Positions 34,307 through 44,084 of a stretch of 64,000 bases of DNA are shown piece after piece (the first letter of the stretch is position 1; each line of letters starts with the position of its first letter). This DNA is from Noviherbaspirillum_A sp047237965. GTDB taxonomy: Bacteria > Pseudomonadota > Gammaproteobacteria > Burkholderiales > Burkholderiaceae_D. The notes beneath the pieces are model-generated. The model made no database searches. It was not told the origin of the DNA and was given only the letters and a program-made list of their open reading frames with translations. The DNA lies in NCBI RefSeq assembly GCF_047237965.1, contig NZ_JBDFLX010000001.1, positions 1,240,001 through 1,304,000 on the forward strand. Direction: 5' to 3'. The position numbers and the translations under genes are program-made.

Positions 34307-37300
34307 TTATACGTTTAACCACTTTCTCATCATCGAAATTAGTTGATTAATTTCAACAGGTTTGGTGATGTAGTCGGAAGCCCCGGCCGCGAGACACTTC
34401 TCCCGGTCGCCTTTCATCGCCTTGGCAGTCAGGGTAATGATCGGAAGATTTCCGAAGCGCTCGATACGACGGATCGCGCGCGTGGTGTCATACCCGTCCA
34501 TCTCGGGCATCATCACGTCCATCAGCACGATGTCCACCGTTGCGCCGCTCTCCAGTAGTTCAATGCCTTCCCTGCCGTTTTCGGCAAACAGCACGCTCAT
34601 CCGGTGGCGCTCCAGCACGGAACTGAGCGCAAAGATATTGCGCAGATCATCATCGATGATCAGCACCTGCCGACCGGCCAGACCGGGTGTCTCGTCACTC
34701 TGGTCGATGCCGGCCGCAATCGGCTGGTCTGGTGCAGCATCGCTATCCTGCCGCAGGTCCAACAGGCGGTAGGTAGCGTCCAGCAGGCGTGCTGGCGAGC
34801 GCGCATCCTTGATGACGACTGCCTTTACCAAAGGCTGCAATCGCGCCGCCTGTTCTTCATCGACCTCGGTTGCGGTATGGATAACGACAGGCAAGGCGCG
34901 CAGGCGCTCTTCCCTGGCGATCATGTCCAGCAGATCATAGCCATCGATATCGGGAAGATTGAGATCGAATACCATGCAGTCGAACGGCGCCGCCTGAAGC
35001 GCCTGCAAGGCCTGGCTGCCGCTTTCCACCGCCACCACCCGAATGCCTGGCTGGCTCATCAGCGCGCAGATAGCGTCACGCTGCGTTGCGTCATCTTCAA
35101 CGATCAGTACGCTGGGCCTGGCATCCATCAGAATGGCTTCCTTTGGCGGTACGTCCGGCACACCCACCGCTGCGGGAACGTCATTGGACTGGATCACCAA
35201 TGCGGGCCCCTGCATCAGTCTTTGCGGCAGATAAAGAGTGAATGTGCTGCCGGCCCCCACTTCGCTGCGGACCTGGATTTCGCCGTCAAGCAGGCGGGCC
35301 AGTTCGCGGCTGATCGACAGCCCAAGGCCGGTGCCGCCATACTTGCGCGCGGTGCTGCCGTCAGCCTGCTGGAATGCCTCGAAGATCAGCTGCAGCTTGT
35401 CGGCGGCAATACCGACCCCGGTATCGCTCACCGAGAACGCCAGCACCGCATCCGCCCGCGACAAACCCGCATGGCCTGGCGTCCAGCCCGATCGGGCGTA
35501 ATCCACCGACAGCGTCACCTTGCCCCTGCTGGTGAACTTGAAGGCATTGGCCAGCAGGTTCTTCAGTATCTGCTGCAGCCGGACGATATCGGTGGCGATG
35601 GTTGGCTGCAGGCCGGCAGCCAGGTCGACCGAAAACGCCAGATGCTTCACGTCGGCCATGTGGCCAAAGGTGCGCTCGACATAGGTGCGCAGGTCCGCCA
35701 GTGGATACTGCGCCATTTCCAGGGTCACTGTTCCCGACTCGATCTTGGAGAGGTCGAGAATATCGTTGATCAGGGTCAGCAGATCGCTGCCCGATGCGTG
35801 GATGGTCCGGGCAAATTCCACCTGGCGCGGCATCAGGTTGCCCTCCGGGTTCTCGGCCAGCTGCTGCGCCAGGATCAGCAGGCTGTTCAACGGCGTACGC
35901 AACTCATGCGACATGTTGGCCAGGAACTCGGACTTGTACTTCGATGACAGCGCCAGTTGCGTGGCCTTGTCTTCCAGCGCCAGCTTGGCCTGCTCCACCT
36001 CGCGGTTTTTGCGCTCGACCTCGATGTTCTGCTCCGACAGCAGCCGCGCCTTTTCCGCAAGCTCCATATTGGTCTGCTGCAGTTCCTGCGCCAGCGACTG
36101 CGACTGGCTCAGCAGGCTTTCGGTGCGGCTGTTGGCCTCGATGGTGTGCAGCACCACGCCGATCGATTCCATTAACTGGTCAAGGAAGGAAAGATGGGTG
36201 TCGGTAAAGCGTTCCAGCGACCCGATCTCGATGACCGCCTTCACCTGCTGCTCGAACAGAATGGGCAGCACGACGATGCTGGCTGGCGGCGCCGCGCCCA
36301 GCCCCGAGGAGACCTGCACATAATCGCGTGGCACCTGCTTGAGCCAGATGCGGTTCTTCTCCAGCGCGCATTGCCCCACCAGTCCCTCACCCAGCGCCAG
36401 CGTAGCCGCCATGCCATCGGCGGCGCGGCAGCCATAGCCGGCGATCAGGTGCAGCCGCGCATCGCGGCCCTGGTCGTCGAGCAGATAGAACACGCCGTGA
36501 TGGGATGACACCAGCGGCGCCAGTTCGGACAGGATCAACGCGCTCATCGTGCCCAGGTCGCGCTGGCCCTGCAGCAGGCGGGTGAAGCGGGTCAGATTGG
36601 TCTTGAGCCAGTCCTGGCGGGCATTTTTCTGCGTGGTCTCCTTCAGGTTGCGGATCATCTCGTTGATGTTGTCCTTCAGGTGCGAGACCTCGCCGCGTGC
36701 CCGCACCTGGATCGAGCGCGACAGGTCGCCGCGGGTGACCGCGGTGGCGACATCCGTGATCGCGCGCACCTGCGTGGTCAGGTTGGCCGCCAGCTGGTTG
36801 ACGTTCTCGGTCAGGTCTTTCCAGGTGCCGGACGCGCCCGGCACGCTGGCTTGGCCGCCGAGCCTGCCGTCGGTGCCGACCTCGCGCGCCACCCGGGTGA
36901 CCTCGGCGGCAAAGGCGCTCAGCTGGTCCACCATCACATTGATGGTGTCCTTCAGTTCCAGGATCTCGCCCTTCACATCCACGGTGATCTTCTTGGACAG
37001 ATCACCGCGCGCCACCGCGGTGGTGACCGCGGCGATGTTGCGCACCTGCCCGGTCAGATTGGATGCCATCGAATTGACGTTGTCCGTCACATCCTTCCAG
37101 ATGCCGCTCATGCCGCGCACCTGCGCCTGGCCGCCAAGACGCCCTTCGGTGCCGACCTCGCGCGCCACCCGGCTGACCTCGGACGCAAAGGCGTCGAGCT
37201 GGTCCACCATCACATTGATGATGTTTTTCAGCTGAAGCATGTCGCCGCGCACGTCGGCCGTGATTTTCTTTGACAGGTCGCCGTTGGCCACCGCGCCGAT

Positions 37301-37651
37301 GACGACCGCCATTTCCGTGGTGGGACGCGCGAGGTCGTCAATCAGGTCATTGACCGCCTGTACGGTGTCGGCCCAGCCGCCCATCGCGGGCGGCATGGGA
37401 GAGCGCTGGGTCAGACGGCCTTCCTGGCCGACCGCCTTGCTCACCCGGCCTATGCTCTCGGCCATCCACTGGTTCATCGCAATGATGTCGTTGAACGCAT
37501 CCGCGATCTTGCCATGCATGCCGGCGCCGTCAACCGGAAGGCGCACCGTGAAGTCCCCGCGCCGGAAAGCCATCAGCGCCTGGAGCAACTGTGCCTGATC
37601 GGCTTCGGGTGAGGTGATTGGCAGAATCGGTTCAGCGCTCATGTCATTCAT
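34307..37651 (-). CDS. Soluble poly-HAMP GAF hybrid histidine kinase with two receivers
   Basis: A 1114-residue cytoplasmic kinase without membrane helices. Residues ~20-340 are a chain of HAMP-like units with repeating motifs such as ARGDLSKKITVDVKGE and REVGTDGRLGGQA, as in fungal group III (Nik1/Os1) kinases. Then a GAF domain (~355-515), a coiled coil (~520-600), HisKA (MSHELRTPLN), an ATPase domain (DTGVGI, GTGLGLSISREL) and two receivers (FDLNLPDIDG and LMDVMMPEMDG) follow. The second half closely parallels the kinase at 5.4-8.9 kb. It lies 35 bases after the GGDEF-EAL gene and is probably cotranscribed with it. Confidence 0.94.
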   Translation of the reverse strand: MNDMSAEPILPITSPEADQAQLLQALMAFRRGDFTVRLPVDGAGMHGKIADAFNDIIAMNQWMAESIGRVSKAVGQEGRLTQRSPMPPAMGGWADTVQAVNDLIDDLARPTTEMAVVIGAVANGDLSKKITADVRGDMLQLKNIINVMVDQLDAFASEVSRVAREVGTEGRLGGQAQVRGMSGIWKDVTDNVNSMASNLTGQVRNIAAVTTAVARGDLSKKITVDVKGEILELKDTINVMVDQLSAFAAEVTRVAREVGTDGRLGGQASVPGASGTWKDLTENVNQLAANLTTQVRAITDVATAVTRGDLSRSIQVRARGEVSHLKDNINEMIRNLKETTQKNARQDWLKTNLTRFTRLLQGQRDLGTMSALILSELAPLVSSHHGVFYLLDDQGRDARLHLIAGYGCRAADGMAATLALGEGLVGQCALEKNRIWLKQVPRDYVQVSSGLGAAPPASIVVLPILFEQQVKAVIEIGSLERFTDTHLSFLDQLMESIGVVLHTIEANSRTESLLSQSQSLAQELQQTNMELAEKARLLSEQNIEVERKNREVEQAKLALEDKATQLALSSKYKSEFLANMSHELRTPLNSLLILAQQLAENPEGNLMPRQVEFARTIHASGSDLLTLINDILDLSKIESGTVTLEMAQYPLADLRTYVERTFGHMADVKHLAFSVDLAAGLQPTIATDIVRLQQILKNLLANAFKFTSRGKVTLSVDYARSGWTPGHAGLSRADAVLAFSVSDTGVGIAADKLQLIFEAFQQADGSTARKYGGTGLGLSISRELARLLDGEIQVRSEVGAGSTFTLYLPQRLMQGPALVIQSNDVPAAVGVPDVPPKEAILMDARPSVLIVEDDATQRDAICALMSQPGIRVVAVESGSQALQALQAAPFDCMVFDLNLPDIDGYDLLDMIAREERLRALPVVIHTATEVDEEQAARLQPLVKAVVIKDARSPARLLDATYRLLDLRQDSDAAPDQPIAAGIDQSDETPGLAGRQVLIIDDDLRNIFALSSVLERHRMSVLFAENGREGIELLESGATVDIVLMDVMMPEMDGYDTTRAIRRIERFGNLPIITLTAKAMKGDREKCLAAGASDYITKPVEINQLISMMRKWLNV

Positions 37652-37686
37652 CGTTTCTCGTCAAGCGCAGCACCGTGAAAGGACGG

Positions 37687-39519
37687 TCATGCGCTGCTGG
37701 TCTGGGACATCTGCCGCAGCAGGAACTCCGGCGGCAATGGTTTGCTGTAGTAATAGCCCTGATATTCGTCACAACCAAGGGACTTCAAAAGCGCCAGCTG
37801 CTCCGGCGTCTCCACGCCTTCGGCCACCACCCGCAATGCCAGCGCGCGCGCCATGTTGACCACGGCAGCGACAATGGCAGTGTCGCCGGCGCTCTTGCCG
37901 AGGTCGCGCACGAAGGACTGGTCAATCTTGAGAATGTCGATCGGCAGCGCCTTGAGCACCGACAGCGAAGAGTACCCCGAGCCAAAATCATCGATCGCGA
38001 TGGTGATGCCGCCCTCGCTCATCTCGCGCAGCATGGTGCTGGCCCGCTCGAGATCGCGCATCAGCATCGATTCGGTGATTTCCAGCTGCAGAAGACGGGG
38101 CGACAGCCCATGCTCGCGCAGCAGGCCAAGCACATGGGCTGGCAGGTCTGCATCGATCTGCGGCAACGCGATATTGATGGAAACCGGCAGTTTGGCCATG
38201 GCCGGGCACGCCTGCCAGGCATGCACCTGGGCACAGGCGGTCTGAACCACCCAGCGGCCTATCGGCGCCAGCATGCCGCCGTCGGAGGCCTGCTGCAGAA
38301 ACTGCGCGCCATGCACCAGCCCCAGGCGCGGATGGCGCCAGCGCAGCAGCGCCTCGAAGCCGACCACCCTGGAAGCCATGATGTCGACCTTGGGCTGAAA
38401 ATGAAGCTCGAATTCATCGCGCTCCAGCGCACGCTGCAATTCCTGCTCAAGCAGGACACGCTCCTGCACGCGGGCGTTGAGTTCTTCGTGAAAGAACTGG
38501 ATGCTGCCGCGGTCCTGCTGCTTGGCGTGATACATCGCCATGTCGGCATGCTTCATCAAAATTTGCACCGAGTCGCCATCCTGCGGATACAGGCTGATGC
38601 CGATGCTGACCGACGTCTTCAGCGCATGCAGGCCGACCTCGCATGGCGGCGTATTGGCCTGCACGATCTTGCGCGCCACAGCGGCGGCGTCGGGATAGTC
38701 GGGAAGGCCTTCCATCAGCACCACGAATTCATCGCCACCCAGGCGCGCCACGACGTCGGATTCACGCACCGCGCCGGATATCCGGGCCGCCACCTGGATC
38801 AGCAAGGCATCGCCCACATCGTGACCGAGCGTGTCATTGATGGTCTTGAAACGGTCCATGTCGAGGAACAGCACCGCCAGGCCCCGGCTGGTCCGGTTGG
38901 CGCGGACGATGGCCTGCTCCAGCCTTTCCATCAGGGAGCGCCGGTTATACAGGCCGGTCAGGGGATCGCGCGTGGCCAGTCCGTGGGCGCGCTCTTCCGC
39001 CTGCCGCCGCTCCACGATCTCGGCCTGCAGCGCCGCATTGATCTGCTTCAGGTCCTTCATGCGCTGCACCTGAAGGTCACGATTGAGTTCCGCCAGTTCC
39101 TCGGCCTGCCGCTGCAGCAGCAGGTTCTTCTTGGCCAGTTCGACGAAGACCGCCACCTTGTTCTGCAACACCTGCGGAATGATGGGGGTGAACAGATAGT
39201 CGACCGCGCCCTTCTGGTAGCCCTTCAGCCTATGCATTTCATCGGCGTAATGGGCAGTCACAAAGATGATGGGCACTGCCGCCGACCGCGGATGCGAATG
39301 GATGATCTGCGCAGTCTCGAAGCCATCCATGCCGGGCATGCTGACATCGAGCAGGATGACGGCGAAATGCTGTTGCAGCACATGGCGCAAGGCTTCCTCG
39401 CCTGACTGCGCAGTCACCACGTCGAAATCGGACTCGCCCTGCTTGCGCAGCAGGACGCTTTCCAGTGCCAGCAGACTGGGTGGATGATCATTGACGAGCA
39501 GGATTTTGGGCTTGACCAC
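37687..39519 (-). CDS. Receiver-GGDEF-EAL cyclic-di-GMP enzyme
   Basis: A 610-residue response regulator for cyclic-di-GMP. The receiver (residues ~5-130, acceptor Asp in LLDVSMPG) is followed by a coiled coil. The diguanylate cyclase domain has the intact RLGGDEFV active site and an FLDMDRFK strand. The phosphodiesterase domain has FEALLRW, LEITESMLM, DDFGSGYSSL and VAEGVET. Both active sites look complete, so net direction is uncertain. It leads the pair with the poly-HAMP kinase, which may phosphorylate it. Confidence 0.95.
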   Translation of the reverse strand: MVKPKILLVNDHPPSLLALESVLLRKQGESDFDVVTAQSGEEALRHVLQQHFAVILLDVSMPGMDGFETAQIIHSHPRSAAVPIIFVTAHYADEMHRLKGYQKGAVDYLFTPIIPQVLQNKVAVFVELAKKNLLLQRQAEELAELNRDLQVQRMKDLKQINAALQAEIVERRQAEERAHGLATRDPLTGLYNRRSLMERLEQAIVRANRTSRGLAVLFLDMDRFKTINDTLGHDVGDALLIQVAARISGAVRESDVVARLGGDEFVVLMEGLPDYPDAAAVARKIVQANTPPCEVGLHALKTSVSIGISLYPQDGDSVQILMKHADMAMYHAKQQDRGSIQFFHEELNARVQERVLLEQELQRALERDEFELHFQPKVDIMASRVVGFEALLRWRHPRLGLVHGAQFLQQASDGGMLAPIGRWVVQTACAQVHAWQACPAMAKLPVSINIALPQIDADLPAHVLGLLREHGLSPRLLQLEITESMLMRDLERASTMLREMSEGGITIAIDDFGSGYSSLSVLKALPIDILKIDQSFVRDLGKSAGDTAIVAAVVNMARALALRVVAEGVETPEQLALLKSLGCDEYQGYYYSKPLPPEFLLRQMSQTSSA

Positions 39520-39678
39520 GGCACTCTCTTCTCTTGTCGGATAACCTCAGGCGTAACCCCGGCATTGCGCTGCCACGGTCGGGCGCATCAAGCCATTTTG
39601 CTTTAGCGCCCACCAGAAGACTTGATGCGACGCAACGCAATGATGTTTTCAGGAAACCCGAAGCGCGTCGCTGCTCTC

Positions 39679-40275
39679 TCAGAACGACGAACCCGGCTCT
39701 GCCAAAAATGCCGTTTCCTCGGGTGAGGACTGCCGGCCCAACAGGGCATTGCGATGGGGGAACCGTCCGAAGCGTTCAATGACGTGCCGGTGTCTCAGCG
39801 CATACGTCAGAAAGCCGCGGTACTGCTCCATCACGGGCTGCGGCACGGCCTGGAACAGCGCCGTAAACAACCTTACCGCATGGTCCTGATCGGGCATCGA
39901 TTCCGAATGCTCCAGTGGGAGATAGAAAAACACCCGCTCGATCGGCTTCAATGCCTTGTCGTCGCCACGCTCCAGCCCCGCCAGGCACAACTGCCGCGCC
40001 TGCGGGTCGGAAGCGAATGCGCCCGGCGTGCCGCGAAAGATATTGCGCGGAAGCTGGTCGGTGAGCAGGATCAGCGCCAGGCGTCCCTGTGGACTGTCAT
40101 TCCATAATTCCAGTTGGCCCGAGCGCGCCGCTGTGACCAGGCTGCCGAAACGCTCGGTCAGTTCGGCATCAATTGCGGCATCCTTGCCCCACCATAACTT
40201 CGCCTGGCGCTGTCCGGACTCGTCATTGGCCACGCCGCCGAACCAGTAATCGTGTAGGGATTGCGCTGTTTCCAT
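39679..40275 (-). CDS. DUF924 family protein
   Basis: A 198-residue all-helical protein of the DUF924 (TPR-like) family. Hallmarks are a start with LHDYWFGG, KLWWGKDAAIDAELTERFG, ILLTDQLPRNIFRGT, and ERVFFYLPLEHSE with FGRFPHRNALLGR near the end. Biochemical function is unknown for the family. The ATG at 40275 gives the normal start; the open frame extends 18 codons upstream without similarity. Confidence 0.88.
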   Translation of the reverse strand: METAQSLHDYWFGGVANDESGQRQAKLWWGKDAAIDAELTERFGSLVTAARSGQLELWNDSPQGRLALILLTDQLPRNIFRGTPGAFASDPQARQLCLAGLERGDDKALKPIERVFFYLPLEHSESMPDQDHAVRLFTALFQAVPQPVMEQYRGFLTYALRHRHVIERFGRFPHRNALLGRQSSPEETAFLAEPGSSF

Positions 40276-40495
40276 AGGAGTCTTCTTATTGCAAAACCGC
40301 ATTCTAGCGACGAACCAGGGCGATGACACTCCCTAAAGTAGGGTAAGCCCCTGATAGCCAGCCCGGCCCATCGGAACAAGCCGTCAACTCTTGCGCAAAA
40401 CCGATTCTGCGGAGAATTGCCGATGCTATTCTCTATTCCGTCTGGAAATGTTTCCAATCTGGGATCAGCGACAAGTTATTCGGCACGGGGAAAAC

Positions 40496-41932
40496 ATGCA
40501 TAGCGGCACGCGGCACGATATACAAGACACAGTGGGGAACAAGGCATCGTCCAGGTTCATCGCAATGCGCATGCTCGGCCTGCTGAGCGCCATCATGCTT
40601 AGTGTTGGCATGGCAGCCTGCGCCAGCCTGCCGGACGTACGCGATCTGTCGAGCCAGCTTGAGCCCGCCAGCACGCCCACCGTCGCCACGCCCAAGGGCA
40701 CGCTGCCGCCTGCGAAAGCGGAGTCTCTGCTCGGCCAACGCCTGCGCAATGCCAAGAAAACCGACCTCACGGCCCTGGCCGCTCTGGAAGAAGCCGCCAC
40801 CGGCAGCCCGCTCGTTGCGGGCAACAAGACCACGCTGCTGTTCGACGGCCCGGCCACCATCAAGGCCATGATGGCCGCCATCGCCAATGCGAAAGACCAC
40901 GTCAATTTCGAGACTTACATTTTCGATGAGGACGAACTGGGCCTGAAATTTGCCGATCTGCTGATAGAAAAGCAGCGCGCCGGCGTACAGGTCAACATCA
41001 TTTATGACAGCATCGGCACGCTCGGCGTATCGAAAGAATTCTTTCAGCGCCTGCGGGACGCCGGCATCAACCTCACTGAATTCAACCCGGTCAATCCCCT
41101 GAAGCGTTTTGGCAACTGGCGCATCAACAATCGCGACCACAGAAAGATTCTGATCATCGACGGCAAGGTCGGCTTCGCCGGCGGCGTCAACATCGCCGAA
41201 GACTATTCGCACAGCTCATTATTCCGCTCGCGCTCCAGCGCCGAGCTGGGCTGGCGCGACACCCACATGCAGATAGAAGGTCCGGCGGTGGCCAATCTGC
41301 AATGGCTGTTCATGGACACCTGGGCCAGGCAGAACAAGAGTCCTCTGCCCGATCTCGACTATTTCCCGGCATTGACTGCAGTGGGCGACAAGGTGGTGCG
41401 CATCGTCGCCAGCCGTCCGGGCGGCGACTTCGAGATCTACAAGGCATTCACCCTGGCACTGCAGGAAGCCAAGACATCGATCCACATGACCAATGCCTAC
41501 TTCGCGCCCGACCAGAATATCCTGGACACGCTGCTGTCAGCGGCGCGGCGCGGCGTGGATGTGAGGATCATCTTCCCCAGCCAGTCAGACGCGGGCATCG
41601 TGTATTACGCAGGCCGCTCGTTTTATACCGAACTGCTGCAGGCTGGCGTGCGCATCTATGAATTGAAGGGCTCGGTGCTGCATGCCAAGACCACAGTGGT
41701 GGATGGCGCCTGGTCGACGGTGGGCTCGTCGAACTTCGACATCCGCAGCTTTCTGCATAACAGCGAGATCAACGTGATCGTGCTGGACGCGGCATTCGGC
41801 GCCAGCATGGAAAGCGCGTTCCAGGAAGACATCCGCAACTCCAAGGAAATCACGCTGGATGAATGGGAACGGCGTCCCACCGCCGAACGGGTCAAGGAAT
41901 GGGGTGCGCGCCGGCTGGCCTACTACCTGTAA
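40496..41932 (+). CDS. Phospholipase D-family lipoprotein, cardiolipin-synthase-like
   Basis: A 478-residue protein with two HKD motifs, HRKILIIDG (about residue 215) and LHAKTTVVDG (about residue 400), the paired active site of phospholipase D and cardiolipin synthases. The N-terminus has a hydrophobic segment ending in a lipobox (VGMAACAS), so it is probably membrane-anchored by lipid. The ATG at 40496 follows CGGGG; a start at 40565 directly before the signal (MRMLGLLSAIM) is equally possible. It may make cardiolipin from phosphatidylglycerol or other phospholipids. Confidence 0.9.
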   Translation: MHSGTRHDIQDTVGNKASSRFIAMRMLGLLSAIMLSVGMAACASLPDVRDLSSQLEPASTPTVATPKGTLPPAKAESLLGQRLRNAKKTDLTALAALEEAATGSPLVAGNKTTLLFDGPATIKAMMAAIANAKDHVNFETYIFDEDELGLKFADLLIEKQRAGVQVNIIYDSIGTLGVSKEFFQRLRDAGINLTEFNPVNPLKRFGNWRINNRDHRKILIIDGKVGFAGGVNIAEDYSHSSLFRSRSSAELGWRDTHMQIEGPAVANLQWLFMDTWARQNKSPLPDLDYFPALTAVGDKVVRIVASRPGGDFEIYKAFTLALQEAKTSIHMTNAYFAPDQNILDTLLSAARRGVDVRIIFPSQSDAGIVYYAGRSFYTELLQAGVRIYELKGSVLHAKTTVVDGAWSTVGSSNFDIRSFLHNSEINVIVLDAAFGASMESAFQEDIRNSKEITLDEWERRPTAERVKEWGARRLAYYL

Positions 41933-41949
41933 GCCAGCCATGCTGCCGC

Positions 41950-43146
41950 CTATACCAGGTGGCAGCGTATCGTCGCGCTTTCGCCGCACAGCTTCTTCAT
42001 CAGTGCCGGGTCGATGGGCGCATCCACGTCGGTGACTGCGTAGCCCAATGCGCCGCGCGTTTGCAGATGCTGGGCGACGATGTTGAGCCCGCTCTCGGCG
42101 AACAGCGCATTCATCCGGGCGATCACGCCGGGCTCGTTGCGATGCACATTCAGGATGCGGCTGGCCACTTCCTTCTGCTGGTGCGCAATTTCCGGGAAAT
42201 TGACGGCCGAACGCGTGGTGCCGGCCGACAGGTAACGGGCCAGCTTGTCCGACACTTCACGCCCGATATTCTCCTGCGCCTCCTCGGTACTGCCGCCAAT
42301 GTGCGGGGTCAGGATCACATTCTCCAGTCCACGCAGCGGCGTGATGAACTCTTCCTTCTCGCTCTTGGGCTCGACCGGATAGACATCCAGCGCCGCGCCG
42401 CCGAGCTTGCCGCCGCGGATGGCCGCATTCAGCGCATCGATATCGACCACACCGCCGCGCGAGGCGTTGATCAGCACCGCGGACGGCCGCATCAGCGCAA
42501 TGCGGTCCGCATTGAGCAGGTTCGTGGTGCCGGCGCCGCCTGGCACATGCAGGGTGACCACGTCGGCCTGGCTCAGCAGTTCTTCCAATGGCATCGGCCT
42601 TGCATTGCCGAGGGGCAGCTTGCTCTCAGGGTCGTAATAGCAGACGCGCATGCCGACGCTCTCCGCCAGGATGCCCACCTGCGCGCCGATGTTGCCGTAG
42701 CCAATGATGCCCAGCAGCTTGTTGCGCACCTCGTAGGCGCCGGTGGCGCTCTTGTCCCAGACGCCGCGGTGCGCGCGGGCATTCTTTTCCGGAATCCGGC
42801 GCAGCAGAAGGATGGCCTGGGCAATCACCAGTTCCGCCACCGAGCGGGTATTGGAATACGGCGCGTTGAATACCGGTATGCCCATGGTGGCCGCGGTATT
42901 GAGGTCCACCTGGTTGGTGCCGATGCAGAAGCAGCCTATGGTGCGCAGCTTGGGCAAGGCATGCAGCACGTCCTCGGTCAGGTGGGTGTTGGAGCGGATG
43001 CCGACGGCATCGGCGTCGGACAGCGTGTCGATCAGCTCGGCGCCCGACAGCGCGCGCGGCACCTGGACGATGTTGGTGAAACCTTGCGCCTGCAGATTAT
43101 CAACAGCGCTCTGATGAATCTTTTCCAGCAATACGATCTTGTTCAT
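41950..43146 (-). CDS. serA: D-3-phosphoglycerate dehydrogenase SerA
   Basis: A 398-residue enzyme for the first step of serine biosynthesis. The NAD-binding signature GIIGYGNIGAQVGILAESVG, the catalytic segment INASRGGVVD, and the His-Glu pair region (VILTPHIGGSTEEAQ) are intact. A C-terminal ACT domain (residues ~325-398, VIARMNALFAESGLNI) suggests feedback by serine. Length matches the ACT-containing form. It converges with the phospholipase gene with an 17-base gap. Confidence 0.97.
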   Translation of the reverse strand: MNKIVLLEKIHQSAVDNLQAQGFTNIVQVPRALSGAELIDTLSDADAVGIRSNTHLTEDVLHALPKLRTIGCFCIGTNQVDLNTAATMGIPVFNAPYSNTRSVAELVIAQAILLLRRIPEKNARAHRGVWDKSATGAYEVRNKLLGIIGYGNIGAQVGILAESVGMRVCYYDPESKLPLGNARPMPLEELLSQADVVTLHVPGGAGTTNLLNADRIALMRPSAVLINASRGGVVDIDALNAAIRGGKLGGAALDVYPVEPKSEKEEFITPLRGLENVILTPHIGGSTEEAQENIGREVSDKLARYLSAGTTRSAVNFPEIAHQQKEVASRILNVHRNEPGVIARMNALFAESGLNIVAQHLQTRGALGYAVTDVDAPIDPALMKKLCGESATIRCHLV

Positions 43147-43233
43147 GGAGCCTTCCCTTCAATAAGCTGAAGGGCATTTTATGGCAGAATCGGCAATCAC
43201 AAGGGGCAAGCACATTTTTTAGAGGTTTCATCA

Positions 43234-44016
43234 ATGACGACAGAGTCCCTGGCCAGCGACAAGGCAACCCGCATTCACATCACCCGACTGCAACGCTGGA
43301 CCGACAAGCTGATCACCTTCCGCACCACCCGACCCGCCGGCTATGAATTCGTGCCCGGCCAGTATGCAAGGCTGGGTTTGCACAACGGCGGCGTGATGAT
43401 ATGGCGCGCCTACTCGCTCACTTCCGCGCCAAACGAGGATGAACTCGAGTTCTACGGCATCATCGTCGAGGGCGGCCAGTTCACCAGCATGCTCGATCGC
43501 CTCAAGGAAGGCGATGAGCTCTGGCTGGACCGGCAGGTGTTCGGCTTCATGACGCCAGGCCGCTTTGCCGACGGCGAGGACTTATGGATGCTTGCCACCG
43601 GCACCGGCATCGGTCCTTTCATATCCATATTGCGCGACGACCAGGCATGGCGACGCTGGCGCAGGATAGTGCTGGTGCATGGCGTGCGACATCAGGATGA
43701 ATTCGCCTACGCCGATGAGCTGAAGGCGCTGCGGGCGTCTCATGCCGGCATAGAGGGCATGGCTGCATTAACCCTGCTGCGGGCAGTAAGCCGCGACGAT
43801 CCCGGTCAATGCCTTCACGGCCGCATCACCACCTTGCTGGCATCAGGCGCGCTTGAACAGGCGGCCGGCATGCCGCTCACTGTGGAGCAGTCGCGCATCA
43901 TGCTGTGCGGGAATCCGGCCATGATCGAAGAGACGCGCAAGATGCTGCACGAGCGTGGCATGCGGCCGGTGCGGCGGATGAATCCGGGCCAGTTCGTGAC
44001 GGAAAATTATTGGTAA
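43234..44016 (+). CDS. fpr: Ferredoxin/flavodoxin--NADP+ reductase
   Basis: A 260-residue FAD enzyme exchanging electrons between NADPH and ferredoxin or flavodoxin. The FAD-binding RAYSLTSAPNED, the NADP-binding LATGTGIGPFISIL, and the C-terminal FVTENYW ending are typical of bacterial Fpr. AGAGG precedes the ATG. Divergent from serA. The 3' end is 68 bases from palindromic element B. Confidence 0.95.
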   Translation: MTTESLASDKATRIHITRLQRWTDKLITFRTTRPAGYEFVPGQYARLGLHNGGVMIWRAYSLTSAPNEDELEFYGIIVEGGQFTSMLDRLKEGDELWLDRQVFGFMTPGRFADGEDLWMLATGTGIGPFISILRDDQAWRRWRRIVLVHGVRHQDEFAYADELKALRASHAGIEGMAALTLLRAVSRDDPGQCLHGRITTLLASGALEQAAGMPLTVEQSRIMLCGNPAMIEETRKMLHERGMRPVRRMNPGQFVTENYW

Positions 44017-44084
44017 GGCGATGCTATTCCCGACGAATAATTGAAGGCCAATTGTGGCTGTTGCAGTGGCATCTGCGGTTGCTT

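Noticed and set aside
39520..39678. Small gene in the gap before the GGDEF-EAL gene
   Set aside because: Open frames here lack ribosome sites and continue out of neighbouring genes in other frames.
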